Shown here piece by piece: positions 54,080 to 62,274 of a DNA stretch of 64,000 nucleotides. The stretch covers positions 1 to 64,000 of the forward strand of contig JAGXGC010000010.1 of NCBI GenBank assembly GCA_024636935.1, written 5' to 3'. The notes beneath the pieces were generated by a model. It searched no databases and was not told where the DNA came from. It was given only the letters and a program-made list of their open reading frames with translations. Numbering within the stretch: the first letter of the stretch is position 1; each line of letters starts with the position of its first letter. A program made the translations under genes and the position numbers. The stretch is from Sideroxydans sp. (GTDB lineage Bacteria; Pseudomonadota; Gammaproteobacteria; Burkholderiales; Gallionellaceae).

Positions 54080-54466
54080 ATGAAAACCACCTCACTATTG
54101 CTGAACAGCCTACTCGCTTTAGCCTTGGCAGGTTTCGGTAATGCATACGCAGCCGAAGAGGTTCAGCTGCAGACACGCGAAGAGATCCGTGCCGAGCATC
54201 TTAAAGATACCGCCGGTATGACTGTCGAACAGCGCGAGGAATATCGCCTGCAGAAACAATCAGAGATGACCGACGAGCAACGTGCAGCCCTGCGCGCTGA
54301 GAAGCGTAATCAAAAAGCGGAGCAGAAGAAAAACAAAGCAGCCAAGAAGCAAGGTTCTGGCAATGGCTCCATGATGGGCGGTTCAGGCAATGGCACCAAG
54401 TTACGTGATGGTTCCGGCGCTGGTTCGCAACGCGGCAGCCAAGGCGGTATGGGTATGGGCCGCTGA
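54080..54466 (+). CDS. Secreted small Gly/Met-rich protein, family member 2
   Basis: About 128 residues. Signal peptide (LLLNSLLALALAGFGNAYAA), a Glu/Arg/Gln-rich helical body with GMTVEQREEYRLQKQSEMTD and EQRAALRAEKRNQKAEQKK, and a Gly/Ser/Met/Asn C-terminal tail. It shares the EQREEYR-type motif and tail style with the 19518-19934 protein. SD AAGGAG upstream of ATG 54080. Probable periplasmic protein, unknown function; first gene of a three-gene cluster beside ompR/envZ. Confidence 0.75.
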   Translation: MKTTSLLLNSLLALALAGFGNAYAAEEVQLQTREEIRAEHLKDTAGMTVEQREEYRLQKQSEMTDEQRAALRAEKRNQKAEQKKNKAAKKQGSGNGSMMGGSGNGTKLRDGSGAGSQRGSQGGMGMGR

Positions 54467-54525
54467 TCACGAAAACGCGCGAACTGCTGAACAAGTGGTT
54501 CGCGCACTTTCGCTGGGAGTATGAA

Positions 54526-54831
54526 ATGAACATCCGCCATGCATCTATCCTCGCTTCACTGTTGTTCGCCCTGTCGGCGTTCAACCCAGTGTGGGCAAGT
54601 GACGATGCACCTTTGCCATCTGCTTCTAGTGAGATGACGCAGGAAGAATACACTGCCTACCGAGCACGCATCCGCGAGCAGATGGATGCAGCGCAGCAGG
54701 CGGAAAAGAAAGACGAAGAAGCAACGAAGCACCGTAAGAGCAACAACGGCTACGGACAAGGTTATCGCGCGCGGCAGGAACGCGCCGGTGGCGGAACTGG
54801 TATGGGCCGAGGAAGCGGACGCGGGCACTAA
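54526..54831 (+). CDS. Secreted small Arg/Gly-rich protein, family member 3
   Basis: 101 residues. Signal peptide (ILASLLFALSAFNPVWAS), a helical body with MTQEEYTAYRARIREQMDAA (the same x-YR motif), and a Gly/Arg-rich tail (GGGTGMGRGSGRGH). It looks like a third paralogue. It lies 59 bp after member 2 and 11 bp before the outer-membrane protein gene. Confidence 0.7.
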   Translation: MNIRHASILASLLFALSAFNPVWASDDAPLPSASSEMTQEEYTAYRARIREQMDAAQQAEKKDEEATKHRKSNNGYGQGYRARQERAGGGTGMGRGSGRGH

Positions 54832-54842
54832 AAAGGAGAGAC

Positions 54843-55631
54843 ATGATGAAACGATCGATATTGGCGGTAGCACTCTTGTCAGCGATGAGTGGCGGTGCCT
54901 GGGCTGAAGACGATAGCTCACTTTCAATGAGCGTCGGGCTTGAACGCAGCTCCGGCAAATACGGTGGCACCAGCACCACGGACACCACCTCGATTCCCGT
55001 ATCGTTGCGCTATGCGACTGACGATTGGTCGCTGAAACTGAGCGTGCCCTATCTGTTCGTCACCGGTGACGGCAGTGTTACGGTCAGTGGCGGTCACACC
55101 GGCAGGCGTGGTTCTATGACGACGACCACCACCACCACCACTATGCGCATGACCAGTGGCGGTGTGGGTGATGTGGTCGCCTTCGCCAATTACAGCCTGT
55201 TGCGCAGCGAAGAAGGTGATGCAGGACTGGACGTGGCGGGTCGCATCAAGTTCGGTACGGCCAGCACGAAGTTCGGCAGCGGTGAGAACGACTATGCCGT
55301 GCAGGCTTCGACTTATGTCTCGTTCGGTGATCTCACGCCCAGTCTGATGTTGGGCTACGAAAAGCTGGGTAGTACCGCCGCCGCACCGCTGGATAACGCC
55401 GCTTATGGCTCGGTCGGCCTCGACTATCTGTTGAGCGATGAATCGAACATGGGCATGGAATACTGGTATGCGCAGCAGGCCTCTGCCACCGGTTATGCGC
55501 AGCGCGAGATATCGATGTATGCCGCAACGCAGATCGGCAAAGACAGTTATTTGCGTGGTTTCGTGATGAAAGGCCTATCGGACGGCAGTCCGGACACCGG
55601 ATATGGGGTGTCGTTGTCGACCGACTTCTGA
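54843..55631 (+). CDS. Outer-membrane beta-barrel protein (transporter-like)
   Basis: 262 residues. Signal peptide (SILAVALLSAMSGGAWAED) and alternating amphipathic strands (SIPVSLRYATDDWSLKLSVPYLF; DYAVQASTYVSFGDLTPSLMLGYEKLG) ending in Phe, as expected for an outer-membrane barrel. A run of eight Thr codons (ACN repeats, 55120-55143) forms one extracellular loop. Substrate unknown. The preceding two secreted proteins are probably in the same operon. Confidence 0.75.
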   Translation: MMKRSILAVALLSAMSGGAWAEDDSSLSMSVGLERSSGKYGGTSTTDTTSIPVSLRYATDDWSLKLSVPYLFVTGDGSVTVSGGHTGRRGSMTTTTTTTTMRMTSGGVGDVVAFANYSLLRSEEGDAGLDVAGRIKFGTASTKFGSGENDYAVQASTYVSFGDLTPSLMLGYEKLGSTAAAPLDNAAYGSVGLDYLLSDESNMGMEYWYAQQASATGYAQREISMYAATQIGKDSYLRGFVMKGLSDGSPDTGYGVSLSTDF

Positions 55632-55639
55632 GAGGCTGA

Positions 55640-56005
55640 CTATTTTTTAAGCAGGGACTTCAGGTCGGCGAAGGGGTTGTGCGTGGCTGAGGCGGGGCCA
55701 CTCTCCTTGCGATCCCGCACCACCTCATCCATTACACGCGAATGCTCGTTGTCGTGACAGTACAAGCACAGCAACTCCCAATTACTACCGTCGGCTGGAT
55801 TATCGTCGTGATTGTGGTTCTTGTGATGCACCGTCAGCTCCCGCAGGCGCTCGCCTGCGAACTCCCGTCCGCAACGTCCGCAGATGTGCGGATACAGCTT
55901 GAGTGCGCGTTCGCGGTAGCCCGCTTCGCGCTGTTCACGCTGTTTGCGGGCATCAGCTACGACACGGTCGAGGCGGGCATGGTCGGGTGTGGTGTGCTTG
56001 GGCAT
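55640..56005 (-). CDS. yajD: YajD-type HNH nuclease family protein
   Basis: About 121 residues. Zinc-binding CGRCGREF and CLYCHDNEH around the HNH motif LTVHHKNHNHDDNPADGSNWELLC, like E. coli YajD. It may be a DNA- or RNA-acting nuclease; cellular role unknown. ATG 56005 starts MPKHTTPDHARL; the frame could extend to 56032 without support. It is divergent from dbpA, with only 64 bp between starts. Confidence 0.88.
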   Translation of the reverse strand: MPKHTTPDHARLDRVVADARKQREQREAGYRERALKLYPHICGRCGREFAGERLRELTVHHKNHNHDDNPADGSNWELLCLYCHDNEHSRVMDEVVRDRKESGPASATHNPFADLKSLLKK

Positions 56006-56069
56006 GGTGTTTCCCTTTAAATGTTGCAGCAACTATAGCAGGCGATGCAGGAGGAGAGGATAATCGCGC

Positions 56070-57491
56070 ATGACCAAAACGACCCCACCTACTACCGCCG
56101 CCGAAACCACCGGCCGCGCTTTCAAAGAACTGAAGCTGCCGCCCGCCATGCTGGGCAACTTGGAGCAGCTCGGATACCTGAACATGACGCCGATCCAGGC
56201 CGAGAGTCTGCCCATCACACTGGCCGGACAAGACCTGATCGCCCAAGCCAAGACCGGCAGCGGCAAGACTGCCGCCTTCGGCCTGCCGCTGTTGACCAAG
56301 CTCAATCCAACCTATATGGGCGTGCAAGCTATGGTGCTGTGTCCCACACGCGAACTGGCCGACCAAGTCACGCAAGAGCTGCGTCGTTTGGCGCGCTATA
56401 TGAGCAACATCAAGATACTCACGCTGGTAGGCGGCAGCACCATGCGTCCACAGCGCGAGAGTCTGGGATTCGGCGCACACATCGTGGTCGGCACACCGGG
56501 TCGCATCATGGATCACATCGAGCGCGGCTCGTTGGAGCTGAACTCGATCAACACGCTGGTGCTGGACGAAGCCGACCGCATGCTGGACATGGGCTTCTAC
56601 GACTCCATCGCCTTCGTGGTGAAGCGCTGCCCGGATCGTCGCCAGACCATGATGTTCTCCGCTACCTATCCCGATGGCGTCATCAAGTTGGGGCGCCAAT
56701 TCATGCATCAACCGCAAGAAGTGAAACTGGCCGAGCAGCACGACGACAGCAAGATCAAACAGCATTTCTACGAAGTGCGTCACGAGAGCCGCCTGCCTGG
56801 AGTCGCTGCCTTGCTCAAACACTATCGCCCAGTCAGCACGCTGGCCTTCTGCAACACCAAACAACAATGCCGCGACCTGCTCGACGTGCTGAAAGCCGAA
56901 GGCATCCATGCGCTCACGCTGAACGGTGACATGGAGCAACGCGACCGCGACCAAGTGCTGATCCAGTTCGCCAACCGCAGTTGCTCTGTGTTGGTCGCGA
57001 CCGATGTCGCCGCACGTGGTCTGGACATCGCACAACTGGAAGCCGTCATCAACGTAGACGTCACCCCCGATCCTGAAATACACATCCACCGCATCGGCCG
57101 CACAGGTCGTGCAGACGCTGAGGGCAGTGCGTTCAATCTGGTCAGCCCTGCCGAGATGAGCCGCATCAGCAACATCGCCAAGATGATGGGCATCGAACCC
57201 GAGTGGGAAGAGTTGGAAAAACTACAGAACGAACACAACGCTCCGCTGGTTCCGCCCATGGTTACCCTGCAGATACTCGGCGGCCGTAAAGAAAAGATAC
57301 GCGCTGGTGACGTGCTGGGCGCGCTCACTGGCGAAGCAGGCTACACCCGCGAACAAGTCGGCAAGATCACCGTCACCGACATGTCCACCTACGTCGCCGT
57401 CACCCGCAACATCGCACGCGAAGCAGTGAAGCGTTTGAACGCTGGCAAGGTGAAGGGTAAGTCGGTGAAGGTTAGGGTGCTGGAGGATTGA
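56070..57491 (+). CDS. dbpA: DEAD-box RNA helicase DbpA
   Basis: 473 residues. Walker A AQAKTGSGKTAAFGLP, PTRELADQVTQEL, DEAD in LVLDEADRMLDMGFYD, MFSATYP, and HRIGRTGRADAEG. The C-terminal ~75 residues (ILGGRKEKIRAGDVLGALTG ... AREAVKRLNAGKVKGKSVKV) form the DbpA RNA-binding domain, which targets 23S rRNA hairpin 92. It assists 50S assembly. Good full-length match. Confidence 0.94.
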   Translation: MTKTTPPTTAAETTGRAFKELKLPPAMLGNLEQLGYLNMTPIQAESLPITLAGQDLIAQAKTGSGKTAAFGLPLLTKLNPTYMGVQAMVLCPTRELADQVTQELRRLARYMSNIKILTLVGGSTMRPQRESLGFGAHIVVGTPGRIMDHIERGSLELNSINTLVLDEADRMLDMGFYDSIAFVVKRCPDRRQTMMFSATYPDGVIKLGRQFMHQPQEVKLAEQHDDSKIKQHFYEVRHESRLPGVAALLKHYRPVSTLAFCNTKQQCRDLLDVLKAEGIHALTLNGDMEQRDRDQVLIQFANRSCSVLVATDVAARGLDIAQLEAVINVDVTPDPEIHIHRIGRTGRADAEGSAFNLVSPAEMSRISNIAKMMGIEPEWEELEKLQNEHNAPLVPPMVTLQILGGRKEKIRAGDVLGALTGEAGYTREQVGKITVTDMSTYVAVTRNIAREAVKRLNAGKVKGKSVKVRVLED

Positions 57492-57749
57492 GGTTGTGTT
57501 GGAGTGGCGGCTACTCGGCCAAAGGAGACGTCGGCAGTTTGCTGAAATGATTGTCCGTGCAGGCTAAGGAGATGTCCGCTTCTCGCTCAACAGCGGCCGT
57601 TCAAAACTACGAGTTCGATGGTGATCGACCGTCTCTTGCTAACCCATAAGAGACATAGCTTATTCTCGATAACGGACATTCAATGTGTAGCTAAGGCGCG
57701 GCCCAGCGATCAAAGGGAGCGAACTTGAGCGTTGGGTTAGGTCTCTCGT

Positions 57750-57962
57750 TCATAGATTGTTTGCCTGAAGAAACTGGACTAAATCTTGGACTGAATGGAT
57801 AGGGCACTCGGCCTTTCTTTCACCATTATTTTTGTAGAGTTCAACATAGTGAGATGTATCGAAAACTATTTTGTAACCGTTCTTAGAATAAGAGCCCGGA
57901 TTTAGTGCAACCCAGCCGTTGCTAATAAGGTAGGCAACTGAGTCTTCGTAGCTTTCAATCAT
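57750..57962 (-). CDS. Small hypothetical protein (70 aa)
   Basis: MIESYEDSVAYLISNGWVAL, then YSKNGYKIVFDTSHYVELYKNN, is a compact mixed alpha/beta protein with no recognised family. ATG 57962 has GGAG about 8 nt upstream. It is AT-richer than the DbpA region and begins the accessory part of the window. Unknown function. A 258-bp gap before it holds nothing recognisable. Confidence 0.55.
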   Translation of the reverse strand: MIESYEDSVAYLISNGWVALNPGSYSKNGYKIVFDTSHYVELYKNNGERKAECPIHSVQDLVQFLQANNL

Positions 57963-58333
57963 TATTTCTCCGAGCCGATCCACGTCGAGGGGGATATCTT
58001 ACCTTCGAGCGTCCGCTCCCAAGTGAACTTCAGACATCTGATTTTCATTTAAACATCAGTCCCTGGTTAACCCTTTGCCGTCCGTGACGACCGTCTCCTA
58101 TGTAGCAGTCCAATGACGACTGTGAGCTTCTGAATCGTGGTGTGAGCAGACGAAACACGCTCCAAAGCAGCCGTACAGATTAGCGCCATTGGGTACGTAA
58201 GCTTCTCATTCCTCAGAGCGCGCTGTGTTCGGTATCGAACAGAATCTGGGGACAGTTTTAGATAACGTAAAAATCCACTTTCGTGACTTGGGTCGAATCT
58301 TTGAATGATGCTAACGCCACACACTTTCCGATA
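57963..58333. other. 371-bp intergenic region without a supported gene
   Basis: Open frames here are short, lack SD sites and have random composition. No tRNA, repeat or clear promoter was seen. It separates a small gene on the minus strand from the hendecad-repeat gene on the plus strand. Confidence 0.5.
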
Positions 58334-59176
58334 ATGGATAACCCTAAAAAATCACAGGTAGTAGAGCTTGTTAGCTTGATGGCTTATCACTCTGTGGAAA
58401 TGACAAAACTGATAGCTGATCAAACTGCTACGCTGGCTGAACTTGGAGCGAAGCAAGATACAGCGCTGTGTTCAAAAACTGTACCACATGCAAAGCTGGT
58501 CGCAGATCAAGCCGCAGAACTGGCGGAACTGGTTGCAGCGCAAGTCGCCGCATTAGCAGAACAGGTTGCAGGGCAGACTGCCTCACTGGCAGAATTGGCT
58601 GCAAAGCAAACCGCCGCACAGGTAGAGATTGTCGCGCTACATGCTTTGGAACTGATGAAGGAAGAACTTGCCAAGGGAAGGTCCGTTGCACAGGTAAATC
58701 TAATAACAGATAAGATTGCAGCAGATGTAAAGCTGACCGCTAATAAGGCAGAGGAGCTTTCCAAGTTGACCGCTAATAAGGCAGAGGCACTAGCAAAACT
58801 GGTCGCTGGAAAAGCCGCTGCATTAGCATTACTGGTCAGTGAAAAAGCTGCTGCATTAGCTAGGCTGGAAGAACAACTGGCAGAATCGCGAAGGGAAATC
58901 GAAAAGGTTTATATTGAAGCCGAGAAGAACCTTGTGGACGAGCGAGGGAAAACCTATCAAGCCGGACTGGTGGCAACCCATCACTATCTCAATAATGCCT
59001 TAAACCTATTTCAGTTCGTTATGAGGAAATTTGAAACCACGGGATTTGTTGACAATGAGTTAGTGACTAAAGTTAAGGGCTCACTCAATAAAACCGCATT
59101 TGATATACGCGAGTTAGAGAAACTAAAAAATCCAACCCCAGAAGATATTAATAAATTCATCCAAGAGCATTTGTAA
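58334..59176 (+). CDS. Hendecad-repeat coiled-coil protein with histidine-kinase-like DHp tail
   Basis: About 280 residues. Two blocks of 11-residue repeats: an early block (LIADQTATLAE, LVADQAAELAE, LVAAQVAALAE, QVAGQTASLAE, LAAKQTAAQVE) and a later one (LTANKAEELSK, LTANKAEALAK, LVAGKAAALAL, LVSEKAAALAR). They predict a right-handed or LEA-like rod. The C-terminal ~80 residues contain VATHHYLNNALNLFQFVMRK, like the H-box helix of a histidine-kinase dimerisation domain, but no ATPase domain follows. ATG 58334; no strong SD. AT-rich. No signal peptide. Function unknown. Confidence 0.65.
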   Translation: MDNPKKSQVVELVSLMAYHSVEMTKLIADQTATLAELGAKQDTALCSKTVPHAKLVADQAAELAELVAAQVAALAEQVAGQTASLAELAAKQTAAQVEIVALHALELMKEELAKGRSVAQVNLITDKIAADVKLTANKAEELSKLTANKAEALAKLVAGKAAALALLVSEKAAALARLEEQLAESRREIEKVYIEAEKNLVDERGKTYQAGLVATHHYLNNALNLFQFVMRKFETTGFVDNELVTKVKGSLNKTAFDIRELEKLKNPTPEDINKFIQEHL

Positions 59177-59354
59177 CAAATGCTAGTCAAGTGAAAGGCA
59201 GGAATGACTCCTTCGTCCACGCTGGAGCCAGTGATCAACGTCAACTTTATGGCGGTGAGTTTTCAACCCTGACTGTCCCATAATGGCCGACCTGTGCCCG
59301 ATTGATGAATACAACTCAGATGACTGTACCTCAATCAAGAGCCGCCCCTCAAAT

Positions 59355-59657
59355 CTAGGCGATTGCGGGACTGGTGATGCGGTGCATGCCCAATAATATT
59401 TTGTGAAGCTTTTCCTCGGCCAACCAAAGATCATGTTTCGTTTGCATATCGACCCAAAGCTGCGGGCCATTACCTAACAGTGCCCCCAAGCGAAGCGCCA
59501 TTTCTGGAGAAACAGCACTCCGCTCTGACAATACCGCATGAAGCGTTTGGCGAGATACCCCAAGATTCCGAGCGAATTCGCTAACAGACATTCCCAAGTG
59601 GGGTAGAACGTCTTCGCGCAGGATTGCACCTGGATGTGTTGGTTTACGTTTGCGCAT
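59355..59657 (-). CDS. higA: HigA-family antitoxin
   Basis: 100 residues. The Xre/HigA domain contains HPGAILREDVLPHLGMSVSE, FARNLGVSRQTLHAVLSERSAV and PEMALRLGALLGNGPQLWVDMQ, the standard VapI/HigA signature. It neutralises HigB and represses the operon. It follows higB with 8 bp between the HigB stop and this ATG (SD AGGAG). The upstream 178-bp gap holds nothing recognisable. Confidence 0.92.
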   Translation of the reverse strand: MRKRKPTHPGAILREDVLPHLGMSVSEFARNLGVSRQTLHAVLSERSAVSPEMALRLGALLGNGPQLWVDMQTKHDLWLAEEKLHKILLGMHRITSPAIA

Positions 59658-59665
59658 GATGACTC

Positions 59666-59941
59666 CTAGTGATAATTTTCCAAATTGATCTTTAATGCAT
59701 TCTCGCCATTCCATTCAAAGGTGATGCACCACGGACCGTTTACATGAATGCTGTACCGTTTAGGCTTGCCTTGTAATGGATGGAAGTCGAAGCCTGGCAA
59801 GTTTAATGCCTCAGGAGTCTTGGCGGTATCAATGGCATCGAGTCGTCTAACGATCCGATCAATCAAAGACGCCTGTACCTTGGCACTCTTGCCCTTCTCA
59901 AATAGCTCTTGCAGACCTTTGTGGGCGAACGATTCAATCAT
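59666..59941 (-). CDS. higB: HigB-family toxin
   Basis: 91 residues. MIESFAHKGLQELFEKGKSAKV, LNLPGFDFHPLQGKPKRYSI and the C-terminal GPWCITFEWNGENALKINLENYH match the HigB ribosome-dependent mRNA interferase family. Toxin-before-antitoxin order is normal for higBA. Starts at ATG 59941, with a palindromic operator 23 bp upstream. Confidence 0.92.
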   Translation of the reverse strand: MIESFAHKGLQELFEKGKSAKVQASLIDRIVRRLDAIDTAKTPEALNLPGFDFHPLQGKPKRYSIHVNGPWCITFEWNGENALKINLENYH

Positions 59942-59963
59942 GGCCTAACTGTAAAGCAACGCC

Positions 59964-59975
59964 TTACATATGTAA
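59964..59975. promoter_or_regulatory. Palindromic operator of higBA
   Basis: TTACATATGTAA is a perfect 12-bp palindrome (flanked by c/a g, slightly extending the dyad) located just before higB. HigA proteins bind such operators in their own promoter. Its short distance to the start suggests it overlaps the promoter. Confidence 0.6.
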
Positions 59976-60034
59976 AGACCTCATTTAAGGGATGAGTTCG
60001 CGGCCAATTGGGCGGCCGCGAACATAAAGTTAGC

Positions 60035-60658
60035 TCAAACCTCAGTCTGTTCCGCCATCTCTAAGGCATCATCCACCTCAATGCCAAGATAGCGCACGGT
60101 GCTCTCTATCTTGGAATGCCCCAGAAGCAACTGAACTGCCCTCAGGTTCTTTGTCCGCTTGTAGATGAGCGTCGGCTTGGTTCGTCGCATGGTGTGCGTG
60201 CCATAACAGGTGGTGTCCAATCCGATATGCTCAACCCACCTATGCACGATCCGCGCATATTGCCTTGTAGACAGATGATGTGAACTGCCGATTCGGCTTT
60301 GAAATAGATAATCCTCCGGTTTCAGATTCTCAGCAGCTATCCACTTGAGCAGCGCATCTCTGGTTTGTTCTGTGATTTCGAACTGCACCGGTCTTTTGGT
60401 CTTCTGTTGCATGACGGTTGCCCGTGATGCGACATGCTCGCCGTGGGATATGTCTCGTACTTTCAGTTTGACGAGATCGCATGCGCGAAGCTTGCTGTCG
60501 ATGGCCAGATTGAACAGTGCAAGATTGCGAGGCTTACTGCTCAATTGCAGCCAGACTCTGATCGCCCAGATATCTCTCAACCTGAGCGGTGCTTTCTGTC
60601 CGGTCAGTTTCCCTTTGTTCCAGGGTTCATGATGTTGAACTGCGGCATTGGTTTCCAT
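60035..60658 (-). CDS. Small tyrosine recombinase/integrase
   Basis: 207 residues. The tyrosine-recombinase catalytic set is visible: Arg in LAIDSKLRACDLVKLKV, H-x-x-R in YGTHTMRRTKPTLI, His in VQLLLGHSKIESTVRYLGIE and the nucleophile Tyr in that last motif. It lacks the long arm-binding N-terminal domain of phage integrases and belongs to a short family abundant in proteobacteria. ATG 60658 has AAAAGGAG upstream. Its 5' end is duplicated, inverted, at 62275-62389. Confidence 0.88.
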   Translation of the reverse strand: METNAAVQHHEPWNKGKLTGQKAPLRLRDIWAIRVWLQLSSKPRNLALFNLAIDSKLRACDLVKLKVRDISHGEHVASRATVMQQKTKRPVQFEITEQTRDALLKWIAAENLKPEDYLFQSRIGSSHHLSTRQYARIVHRWVEHIGLDTTCYGTHTMRRTKPTLIYKRTKNLRAVQLLLGHSKIESTVRYLGIEVDDALEMAEQTEV

Positions 60659-60720
60659 GATGATCTCCTTTTGAAGAAGGATCACCACTGTGCGCGTACC
60701 GATGGACTGGAATCAAGATG
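60606..60720. repeat. Inverted repeat copy A: integrase promoter and first codons
   Basis: On the minus strand this block reads CATCTTGATTCCAGTCCATC ... ACGCGCACAGTG ... CAAAAGGAGATCATCATGGA and continues into the integrase N-terminus (METN..HHEPWNKGKL). It is nearly identical, over about 115 bp, to 62275-62389 in opposite orientation. The two copies bracket 60721-62274. Confidence 0.85.
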
Positions 60721-60923
60721 GGATTGATTTCGAATGACTTTCTGGCTGAAGGGAGTGAGGTATAGATACGGTCTATATATTCTTAGTGGTTGCCCGGTCT
60801 GGAATTTTGAAGCACGATGCCCCATGGAATGTCGACTTCGAACTCAAGAACAGCCATTTGCCGTCCAGGCGTACACGGTTCGAGACCGGCCAGCAACGGC
60901 CCTTCGAGGGAAGAGGAAAAGTG

Positions 60924-61274
60924 ATGAGTTTTGAAAAAATGACTGAGAAAGAAATATTTGATATTGCAAATCCAATCATGGACAACCTGATGGATGCCTC
61001 AACTCATATCGACCACGCAAGACACGTTCAAGACTTTACTCAACGGATGAAAAATATAGTTACACCTGACTATCTCGAACGAGTTTGTCGGCAGTATCAA
61101 TCTGAAAAAGGGTTCTTTTCTAAGCGAGCTCCCGTGGCTATTTTTAAGCGCCCTAATTCAGTAGCAATTATATGGAAGCAATCTTTTACGAAAACTTCCG
61201 GTGAATTTGTTGCCGAAATGGTTCTTGTAAATGAAAACGGCAGATATTTAGTCGATCATGCAATGGTCTTCTGA
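60924..61274 (+). CDS. Hypothetical protein (116 aa) inside the inverted-repeat segment
   Basis: MSFEKMTEKEIFDIANPIMD, then DHARHVQDFTQRMKNIVTPDYLERVCRQYQ and a beta-rich C-terminus (VAIIWKQSFTKTSGEFVAEMVLVNENG). It resembles a small mixed-fold SnoaL/NTF2-like or nuclear-transport-type domain only in outline; no family is claimed. AT-rich. Start ATG 60924 with agaggaaaa upstream. Unknown function, carried with BrnTA between the integrase leader copies. Confidence 0.6.
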   Translation: MSFEKMTEKEIFDIANPIMDNLMDASTHIDHARHVQDFTQRMKNIVTPDYLERVCRQYQSEKGFFSKRAPVAIFKRPNSVAIIWKQSFTKTSGEFVAEMVLVNENGRYLVDHAMVF

Positions 61275-61534
61275 GGTTTTATCTTGCAAGATTCCACCTC
61301 TGCATTGGGCTAACCCGAGACTGATGATGGAATGAAAATCGAATGGCAGTTATGCTGCCGGAAGCAGACGTTTTGCGGGCCGGAACATCTAGGTCGCAAT
61401 GTGGCCGATTTGCGCCGATATTAAAACGTAAATGCCCTGCCGACAAACGACTGCTCCTGTTATTTGAGCCGTCACTTAAAGTCGCATCCTCCTTCAAAAT
61501 TTCCGGCCAAGCAACAACAAAGAAAAATCTTTAT
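61275..61534. other. Intergenic region before brnTA
   Basis: About 260 bp with no supported ORF. It has no recognised repeat; the last part leads into the brnTA promoter. It may carry remnants of cassette-like sequence, but nothing specific was identified. Confidence 0.4.
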
Positions 61535-61565
61535 GTATTGACAAAGTAAATACGATGGATAGAAT
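61535..61565 (+). promoter_or_regulatory. brnTA promoter with overlapping dyad
   Basis: An imperfect 19-bp dyad GTATTGACAAAGTAAATAC (61535-61553) contains the -35 TTGACA (61538-61543). A possible -10 TAGAAT (61560-61565) lies 16 bp downstream. The dyad is a good candidate for the BrnA operator, since BrnA represses its own operon. If this -10 is used, the transcript starts near 61572, favouring an ATG at 61573 for brnT. Confidence 0.55.
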
Positions 61566-61866
61566 GCCCAGCATGGACATCGAATTTGAATTGAATGGCG
61601 ATCTTTTCGTATGGAGCGAAGAGAAGGCTGAGAAGAACTGGCACAAGCATGGAGTTCGATTCGAGGAATCTGTCACCGTTTTCAGCGATCCAATGTTCGT
61701 GCTGGTAGATGCCTCACGTAATGACGAAGCGAGAGACGCAGCAATCGGCTTCGACTCAATCGGGCGCTTGCTTTACGTGGTGAACATCGAAGTCGAGGAC
61801 AAATTCATTCGCATCATCTCCGCCAGACGTGCGGAGCCCAATGAGGAGGACAAATATGCTAACTGA
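61555..61866 (+). CDS. brnT: BrnT-family toxin
   Basis: Up to 103 residues. The body (DLFVWSEEKAEKNWHKHGVRFEESVTVFSDP) carries the BrnT signature KHGVxFEE, and the C-terminal RLLYVVNIEVEDKFIRIISARRAEPNEE is typical of this RelE-like ribonuclease. Three ATGs occur (61555, 61564, 61573); the promoter suggests the later ones. It overlaps brnA by 11 nt, toxin first as usual. Confidence 0.9.
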   Translation: MDRMPSMDIEFELNGDLFVWSEEKAEKNWHKHGVRFEESVTVFSDPMFVLVDASRNDEARDAAIGFDSIGRLLYVVNIEVEDKFIRIISARRAEPNEEDKYAN

Positions 61867-62140
61867 CCGCTTGAAAAAGAGACTGACCAAAGACCGTGAG
61901 ATGACGACCATCACCATGCGCATTCCTGTGGATGTGGTGGAATCGCTCAAAGAAATTGCCCCACATAAAGGATTGAAGGGCTATCAAACACTTTTGAAGG
62001 CATATATCAGTGAAGGATTGCGCAAGGATGAGGCTCAGTATTCAAGTGCATCCTCTGAACGCCTGATCGAAGCGTTGAGAAAACGCGGCGTGTCTGACTC
62101 TGTGCTGAAAGAGGCAGTGAACGAGCTCAAGGCAGCTTAA
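61856..62140 (+). CDS. brnA: BrnA-family antitoxin
   Basis: 94 residues. MLTDRLKKRLTKDREMTTIT, then MRIPVDVVESLKEIAPHKGLKGYQTLLKAYI, is the ribbon-helix-helix part that binds DNA; the C-terminal helix binds BrnT. SD GAGGAGG upstream of ATG 61856. It overlaps brnT by 11 nt. Confidence 0.88.
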   Translation: MLTDRLKKRLTKDREMTTITMRIPVDVVESLKEIAPHKGLKGYQTLLKAYISEGLRKDEAQYSSASSERLIEALRKRGVSDSVLKEAVNELKAA

Positions 62141-62274
62141 TCCAACCTCTATCGTGCGGCTACCCAGAGCAGAGGCTGAGTTCGTTGTTCCTCGCGCCGG
62201 ACGCGCTAACACCACGGAAAATCCGTGCTTCTGCCCTCTCGGATTTGGTCGGCAACAAAACGGAATCGTTCACA

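Noticed and set aside
55953-57089. Long open frame antisense to dbpA (about 378 codons)
   Set aside because: Antisense shadow of a strongly conserved helicase, crossing the yajD/dbpA divergent promoter.
58067-58324. 85-codon minus-strand ORF
   Set aside because: Random composition, no SD and no similarity to any family I know.
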